Of a DNA stretch of 64,000 bases, positions 1 to 11,560 are shown one piece after another (positions within the stretch are counted from its first letter, which is position 1; every line of letters begins with the position of its first letter). The translations under genes were made by a program, and so were the position numbers. Below the pieces are notes generated by a model. The model did no database searches and had not been told where the DNA came from. It worked only from the letters and a program-made list of their open reading frames with translations. The DNA is from Polytrichum commune (taxonomy: Eukaryota > Streptophyta > Polytrichopsida > Polytrichales > Polytrichaceae): positions 55,941,554 to 56,005,553 of the forward strand of contig OX485803.1 of NCBI GenBank assembly GCA_950295325.1, written 5' to 3'.

Positions 1-140
1 TGTATTTAAAAGAGATTGGACTGCGTGCTCAAAATATGATGACCATTCTAGACTGTAAAAATGAGCACGAGTCTTATCACTTTGATAGTGAATAAGATAT
101 TCGAATGAGCTCCAACAAATATGAGGAAAGTGGCTACAGC
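1..140. repeat. Dispersed repeat, inverted copy of sequence near 955-1300
   Basis: Read on the opposite strand, positions 61-140 resemble 955-1020 (shared blocks such as GAATATCTTAT and ATCAAAGTG), and positions 1-50 resemble 1250-1290 (TTTTGAGCAC, TCCAATCTCTTTT). A related copy lies at 8580-8790. It looks like a decayed transposable sequence upstream of and inside the introns of the B3 gene. No coding exon is visible in 1-400. Confidence 0.55.
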
Positions 141-400
141 CTTACTTTGGATTCGCTAACCATCTCATACAAAATCATCGCGAGTTTGATATCCATATCC
201 TAGGAGAACTGGTCTAGTCAGGAAAAATAACTAGTCGAATCCCATCTACCTTATATTTTGTGAAGGCTGGACATGATTTTGGAGTGCAGATAAATGTGTG
301 TGTGTTTTTTGTGTGTGCTGATCACGTGAGGATTAGTAGTGTGCGACTCCCAAGCATGGTATGCAACTGACAGAGCAGCTGCCGCCGCCACTGTGACCAG

Positions 401-2696
401 GAAATTCCTTCGCATTTCGTGCAGAGGCATGCGGATAGCATACAAGAATTCACAAATATTCAACTTCGAGGAGCCGGGCGCGAGAAGTGTCAGCAATGGG
501 AGATTCGCCTCTGTGTGTACTGGCAATCGGGAATGAGTTACAGGGTCAAAATTTCGTCGGACGGGGCATGGAGGTCATTCATGGCTTCAAGTGGTTTACA
601 AATGGGGGACTGGCTGATCTTTGTGTTGACTGGCATGTCCACATTCGACGTCTACATGTTTGACAACAGAGGAAATTCCAGGGTCACATGTTCGCGACAC
701 CAAACTCAAAACATAGGAAATATCTCTTCAAATATTTCCGGCGAAGGGTCACGTTCAGAAATTTTCAATGCCAGAGACGTCGAAGTGCCTCCGCCTCCCA
801 GAAAGCCAGAGTTGACAGAGAAGTTGATGTCGAGGGTGAAGCAATTCAGGTGTATTTTGGAAGGGAGCACTGATCGGGCAGTTTTGGTAAGCATTACTCA
901 CCTGTGCCTGCTATTGATCCTCAGCCATACATTTCACTGCAAATCTGTCGCTATTTTCCTCTTAATATTTGGAGCTCGTATGAATATCTTATACATTATC
1001 AAAGTGGACATTCTCTACCTTCTACAATGATCATAGAGGTCCCCCTCCCAATTATGCTGACTACGCTAAACATCTGATTTTATGTCGCATTGAAATTGGT
1101 GTTCACTGTAATCTAGAGTGGTATTTGTGACTTGTCGTGGGGCACGAGTGTCAGTGACATCCTCTCTACTTGCCACCCCGTGATTTGAAGACAATTCATG
1201 TGGGCCGATTACGAATAGTGCGGGCTGCACTAAACCAGATGTTTATACTAGAACCTGGAATAATAGTTAACAAGTTTTGAGCACATAGGTCCAATCTCTT
1301 TTGCACAAGTTTCTTTTTGTATGCCCATTCGTAGATTTATACCTAACCACACACCGTGCAAATATAGGTGTCCGATTAAGATAAGTAACTGAGTTAGGCT
1401 TGGTTTACCTTAATAGTTCACATTCAAGTGGTAATGGGTCCAGTTTTGGCGGGTGTGGTGGATGCAAAGACTGTTCCATTGGACTTCGTACGATTCCACG
1501 GCATAAGCTTAGTAGACACGGTCACACTTCGAGGAGAGAGTGGCCATCACAGGCCAGTCAAATGCTCCTTAACCATTCTTCCCGGTGTTGGTGGGAGGGT
1601 GGAGTGCACGGGTGGCTGGAGATCCTTTGCGGAAGACAACGAGCTCCGCAAAGGAGACACATTGCTGTTCAACCTTTCAACCCAAGACTCATTTTTCGTC
1701 GTGCGAATACCCCCAACTTCATGCTCTGGAAATTATAAGCCAGTAGAACAAACAGAAACAGCAAGAGCAGCCACCAAGTGTACAAGGAGGCCATCCAAAA
1801 ACTTACATGCTGTGCAATTTTCTGTGACCATGACGCGCTCTTCCTCGCTTGGTGCACCATATCCATTCTTGGTGAGTGAAAATTGCCCTCCAATCATGGA
1901 CGTGCACAATGATTTATGAAACTGGGATGCACTTCATTCAAGAATCTATGTTGTGTCTGTCGCCCAGAAGTTTTCAGTGATTGCTGAGTAAGGTAGACAC
2001 ACCTTAGTCAAATCACTACACCGTTATGGTATTTGGGGTCACTTACTACCCGGAGTTACGCAGTATGCTATAAGTTTTTGCTAAGAATGCAACTTTTTAC
2101 AAAGTCATTTATGTTGTATTTTGTTCATACAACCTTTTGGTTGGTAACAAATGAAATCTATAATGAGAAATTATAGCCCTGCGTAACTCCAAATACCATA
2201 AACGGTGTAGCCTTCTTAAGTGGCGTCTGACAAATGTATTGAAGTTTGGATTTTCTTTTGTCTCTAAGCATGCTTGCCTATGACTATGCTCGAAGGGAAC
2301 ATGCCAGATCCTCCTTGTAAAGCAATAGAGTGTAATTAGTGATCAAAGGAAGCACGAAGGAAAATTAATAGTAATTTTTCTGAGATTTCAGCAGATATTC
2401 ATCTTGGCTCTAGAAATAATGAGTTCAACGCTTGTCCTTGATGAAATTAATGTCACCAGCATATCCCAAATAGCTTCGTTCAGCAATACGGAAGCAGCTT
2501 AGCGACATTTGTGCATCTGCGAGCGCCCAAGGATACCGAGCCCCGGTCAGTGAGGTTCACGTCTGCACCAAGTAGAGGAAGAGGATCTTTCTCCAAAGGT
2601 TGGAGGGAGTTCATAACTGCAAACCATTTCCGTTTAGGAGATGATATGCTCTTCACTCTCACTGGCCCATCCTGCTTTACAGTAACTAAAAGGTGA
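401..2696 (+). CDS. Multi-B3-domain (REM-like) DNA-binding protein, 5' partial
   Basis: Exons inferred by splice sites and domain continuity: 401-886, 1470-1871 and 2460-2692 (or to the TGA at 2694-2696), about 374 residues. Each intron is phase 0. Three B3 domains are visible. The first begins EIPSHF and has a W-x-S-F core and MGDWLIF. The second runs from TVPLDF through GGWRSF and KGDTLLF. The third runs from HIPNSF through KGWREF and LGDDMLF. These are the typical B3 features (I/V-P-x-x-F start, W-x-x-F, G-D). B3 proteins bind DNA in the nucleus; REM-type proteins carry several B3 copies, and their targets are mostly unknown. The start of the gene lies upstream of the window. The 3' end is uncertain because the stop overlaps a good donor site (AAG|GTGAGA at 2690-2698), so more exons may follow. 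It is not excluded that this copy is decaying. Confidence 0.7.
955..1300. repeat. Intronic repeat, inverted relative to 1-140
   Basis: This segment lies within the first visible B3 intron (887-1469) and is the inverted counterpart of 1-140. Its central part (about 990-1065) matches 8580-8660 in direct orientation. It is probably an old foldback or MITE-type insertion. Confidence 0.5.
2016..2210. mobile_element. MITE inside B3 intron
   Basis: This is a 195-bp segment with terminal inverted repeats: the left end starts CTACACCGTT and then TGGTATTTGG, and the right end finishes CCAAATACCATA then AACGGTGTAG. Inner parts also pair (GGAGTTACGCA with TGCGTAACTCC). It lies in the intron 1872-2459. 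No clear target duplication is visible, so the superfamily is not assigned. Confidence 0.7.
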
Positions 2697-3805
2697 GAGT
2701 TAATGATGAAGAAAATCATCACGCCTTGATAAGAAAACCACAACATTATGAACCCTAAACGCTAAACCCTAAATTTGAAGTGGATATTATTCCATACTCT
2801 CTTTACACAAGACAATAGTTTCGAAGATAAAGGAATGCAAGCTGAGAGACAATTTCCAGTGCTCCATGTTGTGGTTTGCATGACTATGGATATAACTTCA
2901 AACCGAATCAATATGTGAAGTAATCAAGACGGTATTCTACGCAAGTGAAGTTAAGAATGTTTTCAACCCATACATGATCACGGAGGAGTTTGCAACATGA
3001 CATGATTGTTTCACATAAGTCTATTTTGATGCCATCGAACTCTGGATGCGAGTGTTGGGGCGCACACAGACCATGTGCCATCACACACAAACCAAAAGAC
3101 TCCCCCTCAATCATTTGCACAAAAGAGGATGACAAACATGCATCACCGTCTTTTAAACTGCTTCCGTGAGGTTATCGTGCTTTCCATAAACGAGTGAAGT
3201 AAGTTACATTAAGGCGGACAAAACCGCCTGCCTTTCATTCCTACATGTCAGGTCCTGTCTTCAGCCTTGAGCCGGCGTCCAGACGTAATTAACTATGTAC
3301 AACTGTTCTCCTACCCACAACACTAACTAATCGAGGGCTACTGTGCAAGATGTGCTGCCATCTTCCCCAGATTTCTCAATAGGTGTGAGGTGGTTGCTGT
3401 GTTGGCAGCAGGTTGAACCTCTTCTTGCAGATGATCCGATGCTTGGAGAATTTGTCGTCAGGTGAAAATCGTGCTGCAAACACAGGCATCGTATCAGTCA
3501 TGCGCTGTGCATTAAATCCACGACATCAAACCATTCTTGAACGGGTTCGTTACATTTCACATCCATTCAAATGAATACCAGACGATATGTCAACGTGCAA
3601 CAACTCCTGAAATGTACCTGGATGGGCCGACAGCGTAGGCGCTTCCGTTGGTGTCTCCTTCTGTTACACAGACAACACCCGACATTTCAGCGAAACAGAA
3701 GATAAGGCAAGGTTTAGGTCACCACTTCTACTTAAGAGACTCAACTTCACATGCATTTTATAATTCCTAATACGATTCGCATATCTTGTTTCGAGGTGTA
3801 GCGGA
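2697..3805. other. No gene recognised
   Basis: Sequence downstream of the last visible B3 exon. It contains a short telomere-like stretch near 2750-2775 (CCCTAAACGCTAAACCCTAA) and a small GGCGG/CCGCC hairpin near 3213. I see no domain-bearing frame. Further exons or the 3' UTR of the B3 gene could lie here. Confidence 0.4.
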
Positions 3806-6330
3806 CATGGTCTGTCCCACAGGGTAATGGCAACGACGCTGCTCCCCAGGGCAATGGAATATGTCAACTTGGCTCACGGAGACCTCTCTTGCACACAAGT
3901 GCGCAACAGCGCCATCACACAAACCAATTCATCTGCGACGTTAGCGAAAGATTCTACGGACCGCACCGTACACACTACTGTGTACATGGCCGCTCCTTAT
4001 TGCCGGGGCCACACCCCGCCAAGGGTGCCAACCCCCGTCGGTATACATTATCAATTGTCCAATTAACACAATAACCCTACACCCCTACGTTTCGATAAAA
4101 TTTACGTCTGATTATATAAGTGGCATGGTCTGTCCCACAGGGTAATGGCAACGACGCTGCTCCCCAGGGCAATGGAATATGTCACCTTGGCTCACGGAGA
4201 CCTCTCTTGCACACAAGTGCGCAACAGCGCCGTCACACGAACCAATTCATCTGCGACGTTAGCAAAGGATCCTACGGACCGCACCGCACACGCTACTGTG
4301 TGCATGGCCGCTCCTTATTGCCGGGGCCACACCCCGCCAAGGGTGCCAACCCCCGTCGATATACAAAACAAACGTCCAATAAAGACAATAACCCTACACC
4401 CCTACGTTTCAACAAAATTTACGTCTGATTATATAAGTGGCATGGTCTGTCCCACAGGGTAATGGCAACGACGCTGCTCCCCAGGGCAATGGAATATGTC
4501 ACCTTGGCTCACGGAGACCTCTCTTGCACACAAGTGCGCAACAGCGCCGTCACACGAACCAATTCATCTGCGACGTTAGCAAAGGATCCTACGGACCGCA
4601 CCGCACACGCTACTGTGTGCATGGCCGCTCCTTATTGCCGGGGCCACACCCCGCCAAGGGTGCCAACCCCCGTCGATATACAAAACAAACGTCCAATAAA
4701 GACAATAACCCTACACCCCTACGTTTCAACAAAATTTACGTCTGATTATATAAGTGGCATGGTCTGTCCCACAGGGTAATGGCAACGACGCTGCTCCCCA
4801 GGGCAATGGAATATGTCACCTTGGCTCACGGAGACCTCTCTTGCACACGAGTGCGCAACAGCGCCATCACACGAACCTATTCATCTGCGACGTTAGCAAA
4901 GGATCCTACGGACCGAATCGCACACGCTACTGTGTACATGGCCGCTCCTTATTGCCGGGGCCACACCCCGCCAAGGGTGCCAACCCCCGTCGGTACACAT
5001 TATCAAACGTCCAGTAACCCTACAACCCTACGTATCATGAAACTTATTTCTGGTAATGTAAGTGGCATGGTCTGTCCCACAGGGTAATGGCAACGACGCT
5101 GCTCCCCAGGGCTATGGAATATGTCTCTTTCGTTCACGGAGGCGTCTCCTATGCACCCAAGCACATAACAGCGCCGTCACATGAACGACCCAATCTCCGA
5201 CGTTAGCAATCGACTCTACGGACCGCACTGAACGCACAAGTGTGTTCTGGCCGCTCTTTACTGCTCAGAGGCCGCCCCGCCAAGGACGACACCCTCCGTC
5301 GTTCACATCTCTTTATCCTATGAACCCCAAACCTTAGGACACAATATGCTGCAGCCTTGAAATGGCATGAAAGTGACATGGTCTGTCCCACATGGTAATG
5401 GCAGCGACGCTGCTCCCCAGAGCTATGGAATATGTCACCTCGGTGCGTGGAGACATCTCCTGTACAGAGGCACGAGAGCGCCATCACACGAACCTACTCC
5501 CCTCGGACGTTAGCGAAGGATCCTACGCACCGCAACGCACATAAATGTACATGGCCGCTCCTTGTTGCACCCCGCCCAGGGGGCCGACCCCCGTCCTTAC
5601 CAGCGCGCCCTCACTCTTCCTAAACCATAAACCCTATAAACTTCCACGACCTAAACACCAAATGTCAAAGCCTAATCCACGTCTCTCAGTGATGTAAGTG
5701 GCATGGTCTGTCCCACGGGGTAATAGCAGCGACGCTGCTCCCCAGGGCTATGGAATATAGCGCTTTCATTCATGGGGACGTCTCCTATGCACCCGAGTAC
5801 ATAACAGCGCCGTCGCATGAACGACCCAATCTCCGACGTTAGCATACGACTCTACGGACCGCACTGCACGCAACAAGTGTGTGCATGGCCGCTCCTCCTT
5901 GCTAAGGACTCGCCCCGCCAAGGACGACGCCCTCCGCCGATAACGCTGCTCTCTACTCTACAGACTCCTCAACCCTAATTCACACACCATGTAATCTTCC
6001 CATTATGTAGCTGACATGGTCTGTCCCACAGGGTAATGGCAGCGACGCTGCTCCCCAGGGCAATGGAATATGTCACCTTAGTTCATGGAGACCCTCTCCT
6101 CTACACAAGTGCACAGGAGCGCCATCACATAAACCCACTCATCTCCGACGTTAGCAAAGGATCCTACGGACCGCACTGCACACACACTGTGCGCATGGCC
6201 GCTCCTTCTTGCTAAGGCGACACCCCGCCAAGGGTGCCAACCCCCGCCGTTTCACTCTCCCGCAAAATTACATCGCCCCCAACCCGTGCCACACCAATGC
6301 ACTCTCCAAACCCTAACCAAACGCAAAACA
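3806..6330 (+). repeat. Eight-unit tandem array with conserved GC-rich core
   Basis: Unit starts (CATGGTCTGTCCC) fall at 3806, 4124, 4441, 4758, 5066, 5377, 5702 and 6015, giving spacings of 318, 317, 317, 308, 311, 325 and 313 bp. Each unit has a conserved core of about 235 bp (for example 3806-4040) and a linker of about 80 bp that diverges much more between copies. Units 2 and 3 are nearly identical, while units 5-8 are diverged. Core blocks kept in nearly all units are GGTCTGTCCCAC, GACGCTGCTCCCCAG, GACGTTAGC and CCGCTCCT. Copies 2-4 have a TATA-like TTATATAAG just before the core. Overlapping frames are open in units 1-4 but broken in later ones, so coding is unlikely. It could be a satellite or a cluster of structured non-coding RNA genes. 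Confidence 0.85.
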
Positions 6331-6815
6331 CCGTGCAACATGAAAAACATAAGATCGGTGCTTCCCGGAGCCCTCTGGTCTCTGTTCCAAACCCACGTCG
6401 CTCTACAACTACATCAAGACACGACATCGCCGCCTCACCTTCAAAGTGTACACCTTGTCGCCATTCTCGTTTGTGTAATACATGAGATACATCGCTGCAA
6501 AACCGAAATCCCGTCGCTCCAAGCGAAACACAGGAGCGCCCGCTGACTCGAAGAAGGCCACAGATCGATGGCTTGTGAGTGGAGAGGAGCGACCGACAGT
6601 TATAGAGCGGAGATGGAGTCCCGGAGTCCGCACCTTCCAACAAGGCGCCGCAGGAAGGGCTTCCTCGGTGCCTGGTTCGGGGCAGGTTCGGCGTCGCCCT
6701 AGGTCTGGGACCTTGCTTCCGTGCCCGCCCCGGTGTCTAACCGGAACGATCCTCGGAGTTCCCGCGTTCCCACCCTAGGTTCCCTTCCTTTCTTTCGCCA
6801 AAACCACCCTCTCAC
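6331..6815. other. GC-rich stretch, no gene recognised
   Basis: The end of the tandem array passes into GC-rich unique-looking sequence (about 6480-6780). Frames on both strands are open but composition-driven, with no domain that I recognise. Confidence 0.4.
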
Positions 6816-6817
6816 TA

Positions 6818-7158
6818 CACTAATAAATAGGTAGATTAGTGTTAGATGAAGATTAGTGTTAGATGCAATAGTTACCTAAAACACTAATTTTCAACTGATA
6901 TTACAATTAGTGTTTGAATAGGGTTTGAACAAATTATACCTTTTACGAGGTTCTCATATTCTTCTTCCTTCAATTCTTCATTCCAAGATTTACAAAATAT
7001 CATCTAACACTAAATGCGCTCATGTAAATATTTAAAGTTACTACTTGATACAAATAGTGTTAGAGTTGACATTTAGTGTTCTAACACTATAGAGACAATT
7101 TACATTTAGCGTTTCCGTCGACTATTAGTGTTTCCAACACTAATCTACCTATTTAGTG
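6818..7158. mobile_element. TA-flanked MITE, CACTAAATA family
   Basis: The left end reads CACTAATAAATAGG and the right end reads CCTATTTAGTG, both flanked by TA (6816-6817 and 7159-7160). The interior is rich in TTAGTGTT and its complement. A TA target duplication points to a Tc1/mariner (Stowaway-like) origin. A sibling with near-perfect ends is at 18003-18220. Confidence 0.7.
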
Positions 7159-7189
7159 TAGTGCGCCTCATGAGCCCAAGCGCAGCTGC

Positions 7190-7370
7190 AATATGGACCA
7201 TGGAAGCGTCCCAATGACCGCCCGCCACCATTGATGGAGAGGAGATGAAGTTCTCCCTCTAGCTAACATTGGATTGCAGGCGGAGTCATGTCTTTTCTAG
7301 TTCCCAACTGAAGGTGGAAATGGATCTCAAAGGGTTACATTTTCCAACTAGCATGCTTGTCCTTCGCTAA
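7190..7370. repeat. Dispersed repeat, inverted partner of 9050-9300
   Basis: Shared blocks with the reverse complement of 9050-9300 include GGAAGCGTCCCAA, TTCTAGTTCCCAACTGAAGG and GGTTAC. The two copies lie in opposite orientation about 1.7 kb apart. Confidence 0.6.
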
Positions 7371-8530
7371 GGCTTGTACACAAAGGCTGATAAATTAATG
7401 TGTGAACTATGTTAATTGACAATCTAAGGAACTGGACAGTACCAATTAAGCGTTCTCAAGACACACCCTTGCATACCAGACCACTTTCAACATTTTAGAC
7501 TTGAAATCGTATCAAAGAGTGGATAAATTAACTCAAATTCATTCAACCGTTCCTACACATACATGCGCCAATGGACTTGACATCTACTGTACAAGAGTCA
7601 TCAACCAACCTAATAAAATAGACAATTTCATGTTTGTTAGCAATTGATATTTGTCCAACCTACGGATGTGCCTAGAAACAATAGGAGCACATCCTTCAAA
7701 GGCATAAACCTCGTAAATTTGCAGAGACAAACCCCACAATCAACATTCTGAATGCCCAGACCTTGCGTTCAAGATGTCTATACAATTGAGTGTGAAGATT
7801 TCCAGATTGAAGTAGTTCCATTGCTAAGGGGCCTTTCAGTTTAATTTGCCTTCAACCACGTCCATATGCATAGTTTTACCCAAAGTCTAGCAGGACAGAG
7901 TGTATGCTATGAGTAATACTGCTATTTGGCTCCAAATATTCTTCAGTGGACTACGAACTGAAACTGCAAGTTCCACAAACAAAGTACAACTTGTGGTGCA
8001 TGATCTTAATTCAAGTCGCAGTCTAATTTGGTGAAATGCTTCCTAAAAGCCATCATGTGTAAAGAAGCTGTACTTACAGAACTACTTAACCTAGCACAAA
8101 GTTTTTCAAGTGCCATACATTTTATTTTTTTTGCACTTTAATAAATGCACATTGCATTTGAGTATCTCCCAAAAATGTGCCTATATACCAGCATTCTTCG
8201 CAAAGCTATGGGGCAATAAATCAAGCTGCAACAAGTGCCTCTACACATTTCAAACGGACATTTAAGGTCCCATTGACACTTTCCCATACATGTAGATTTG
8301 AACAGAGAGAAGTGCTTAATGGAATCCACATTGTTACAACAGATAATGAATGACAAAAGTTCAGGAAGTGGCAAAGATTTTCCTAATAAGACACCCCACA
8401 GATTCAATGAGAACTAATTGATTGAATACATGGTGTGTGAATTCATGCTCCATAGACCCACTTTGGGTTTACATCTCGGTTGCATCTACATATCATGAAA
8501 CATGCAATTAGCATAAGATGGTTAGCAAAT
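7371..8530. other. No gene recognised
   Basis: AT-rich sequence without a domain-bearing reading frame or clear repeat structure. Confidence 0.4.
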
Positions 8531-8830
8531 CTAAATTTAAGGCCAGCAACTTCCCTCATAATTTTTGCAGATCATATGAATTATCTTATTCGTTGTTAAA
8601 GTAAACTTTCTCGTGCTCATTAGATGGTCATGTAGTCCCCTCGATTATGTTGACTATTGGGCCTAGGGATAAGCATGAGGATTTTCATTCTGACAATGAA
8701 TGACATATTCATACGAGCTCCGAAAATTATAGGGAAGATGCTACACCCTTTGATCCAAATTTGCTAACCTTCTCGACAATGAACGGGGAGAACCGACCGC
8801 TAGTTATAGATGAAATGGTTGAGTTTGAGA
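8531..8830. repeat. Foldback-like repeat related to 1-140 and 955-1300
   Basis: The left part (8580-8660) matches 990-1065 directly. The right part (about 8690-8765, ATATTCATACGAGCTCC) matches the opposite orientation. The copy therefore contains both arms of the family. Confidence 0.45.
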
Positions 8831-9049
8831 AATAACCAGTTGAAGTTCACGACTCGGGAAAAGGACCCATACCCTTGATTGAATCAAAATAATATACTTC
8901 AAATAAATATGTTAAAACCCAACATATCACATCGTGTAACCGGTCAAACTTGGGAACACTTGGATTTTGACTGATTATGCCCCAAAAATGTCCCCAAACA
9001 TTGCATCTTCATCCAAATTTGCAAACGATCTTGTGGTGATCCCACGCTT

Positions 9050-9300
9050 CAAATCCTAGGCAAAGTAGGCTAGTAACCATTTCAGACCCATTTCCCACCT
9101 TCAGTTGGGAACTAGGAACTAGAAAAGACCTAGCCCCGCCCGCAACCCAATAGTAGCTCCAGGGAGAGCCACGTCCCTGGTGTCTCCGACTACCTCTGAC
9201 GCCAATTGACGCACTTGTCGGGTCCCGTGACCCCTGTCCAGAGGTGGAATGGCCACAGTTGCCCGCTCTATCCATCAATCGTTGGGACGCTTCCATGGCC
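9050..9300. repeat. Dispersed repeat, inverted partner of 7190-7370
   Basis: The reverse complement contains the same ordered blocks as 7190-7370. A minus-strand frame of 95 codons across it has no recognised domain and is probably fortuitous. Confidence 0.55.
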
Positions 9301-9339
9301 CAGATCGCAGTTGTGCACTGAGTGCCTATTTAAGATATT

Positions 9340-9650
9340 AAGGTGCGGGACCAAGAAACGTGGGGTTCAAAAACACCCCTGAATTGGACTTCACTTTCGG
9401 ACTCAAAAAACTCAGCAAAATCATAAACATTGGTTTCTTAGATTCGGAGGAGTATAATCCTCAATGTACACCTCCGTAATTTGGTAGGAAAATGATGCCA
9501 TATTAGCATCACTTAACTTCTTCATGCGTTGGACTTGGATCCTAATGTAAACTCCTTGGATCCAAAATATTTGTTCTCAACCTTATTCTATGGATCTCTC
9601 GATTTTGGAGTTTCTTGGGCTTAGATCCTAGTGTAAACCCGCCTTTGAAT
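9340..9650. repeat. Dispersed repeat family R, copy 1
   Basis: Ordered similarity to 42220-42960 (GTGGGGTTCAAAAACACCCC, GGAGGAGTAT, AAAATGATGCCATA) and partly to 20975-21130 (GTGTGAACTCCTTG-type block, ACCAATAG, TTTGGTCTTG). It is a decayed transposon family present three times in the window. Confidence 0.6.
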
Positions 9651-10918
9651 ATACGTATCTATAGTGGAAATATATTTATCTCTCAATCTTTCAAATTTAA
9701 ATAGACATCGTTGAAACTTCACCACAACACTTACTAGGTAGATTCTCTTCCAAGCAGAGCCCAATCTAGCATCCTACTTCACAAATTAGGCACAAACATT
9801 GTGTTGGAGCCTTTGAATTATCCCCCCCTTCCTAAAGTCGCCGAACTTAGTAGTATCCAAATCAAAAAGCTACAACAAGTAGTATTTGTAAGTTTGGTGA
9901 TTATAATTGTGAGTGGGTGTGCTTTCAAACAAGAGGAAAACACAATAGAGGGGAAAGAAGAAAAAAAACAAAAAAAACATACATGTGCTAGAATTGTACG
10001 CAGAAGGGAGGGGGCGGAATTGGAGTATATGGATCACCTGATGGCGTGCCTCTTGTGGTATTGCCATGTTGGATTTCAAGGGCATTAGAGCCTATTATCG
10101 ACCACACTTATTTTAGTCACCTATTGTACACATAAGCAAAGTTGAACATTACATACAATTTGGGAAGAAGGTTCTCTCCACTCCAACACAATTGGAAGAT
10201 CTCACAATTGCAAGTTGAACGTTACAAGTTGGGGCAACGAGTGAGACTCTTGTTTGAAGATGACCACAAGGACATCGAATTATACTGTAGATTGTGATTG
10301 AATTAATTGGTACTATACATACGTGCGAGGTTGTGAACTGTTTATGTCTATTTTGCATGGAGACCATAGTTGAATGACTCGATCGTATGATGGGTATTCT
10401 CACATTGCACATGATGGCACATCATTTGTCAAGAATGTATGTATGGCGTGGGATGTTAGGATTGCTAAGTGCATCTACTTCATACTTCCAAAGGGCAAAA
10501 CCCATGGGCATGAGTGTTTGTCTTCTCCTCAATCGTCAACATGACACTTTAGAGCACCGTTCCCCTACACATCAAAATAGAATCTTACAAGACTTGCACA
10601 TGTCTATTTCACGAAACCTCAATTTAAGGATCTCCATGGCAAGTGGGAAGCGTAAAGGTGACACGAAGTGGTAATATGAAGCACTAAACATAAATATAAA
10701 TGGTAGCTAAATTCCAACCTAGCAAGCATCTTTCCCAATAGACAAAATTTTCTTCAAAGGATGTTTGACATTTTGTCCATCATCATACCATGGCAAATTT
10801 GACACCGAGTAATTTTTGGTGCTAAGGTATTGATGCCACGTGCTAAACCATTGATTAAGGTGAGTGCACCTATCATAAATTGTGATTAGCGTTCATGTAC
10901 ATGTCCAATACGAAATGT
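9651..10918. other. No gene recognised
   Basis: AT-rich spacer. Short frames exist on both strands, but none shows a known domain or splice-supported continuation. Confidence 0.35.
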
Positions 10919-10926
10919 CCGTATAT

Positions 10927-11552
10927 ATCGGGGGGTTCACTCCCTCTTATATTTTGCATACACGTGCGCTTAGGACTTATTTATCAGGGGCTATTTACCT
11001 TGCAGAAAAGATTATAAGGTATGGTACTTTTCAAAATAAAGGTAAATTCTTGTATTTTAATACACCCTATAAGTCATTATAAATTTGGGGGAATCATATA
11101 AAATATCCTATTTTACTTATAGTACATTTTTTTCCTTGTACCCAAGTAATCAAATTTTCTTCTACTATATCCCATTTTCTTTCTTTCTTGGAGCCCAATT
11201 GTTGTCCATTTTTTTCCTTACAACCTTTTTTAATTTGGTTTTGTAAGCGACATTTTTTTTCATGAAGGACATTTCTCTTCTTACAACATAAAATTACCTC
11301 TTTCCATCCATTAGCACATACCCTACCCTAGACCCACTACCCCTTGTAATTGTTTCCACGTTATTTTACATGTATTTATTAGATAAAAGAGGCCATTATA
11401 TGTGATGGTATTTTACATGTAAACATTTTTCATTATTTTGAAACCTCCTATATTATATGTACACATTTTACAAAAATTATCAACAATGAATATGTTAGAC
11501 CCTATTTTGTATCGCACGTTGTTTCTATGATTTTCGCCGGTGCCCCCCCGAG
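10927..11552. mobile_element. hAT-like MITE with G-run ends and subterminal ACGTGCG
   Basis: The left end begins ATCGGGGGG and the right end finishes CCCCCCCGAG. About 40 bp inside each end lies ACGTGCG or its complement (CGCACGT). The flanks CCGTATAT (10919-10926) and CCATATAT (11553-11560) are a near-perfect 8-bp target duplication. It belongs with the elements at 35148-35556 and 53802-54141. Confidence 0.6.
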
Positions 11553-11560
11553 CCATATAT

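Noticed and set aside
3827-5087. Repeated proteins of 79-105 residues in two frames of the tandem array
   Set aside because: Both frames overlap, frames are lost in the diverged units 5-8, and conserved positions do not follow codons. Non-coding repeat is the simpler reading.
3806-6330. Telomerase RNA, U-snRNA or 5S rRNA cluster
   Set aside because: ACCCTA-like strings occur only in the variable linkers and the core matches no telomerase template, U1/U6 or 5S sequence that I can recall. Left as unknown.
6212-6643. Minus-strand frame of 143 residues
   Set aside because: It lies across the end of the tandem array and GC-rich flank, with no domain or supporting splice sites.
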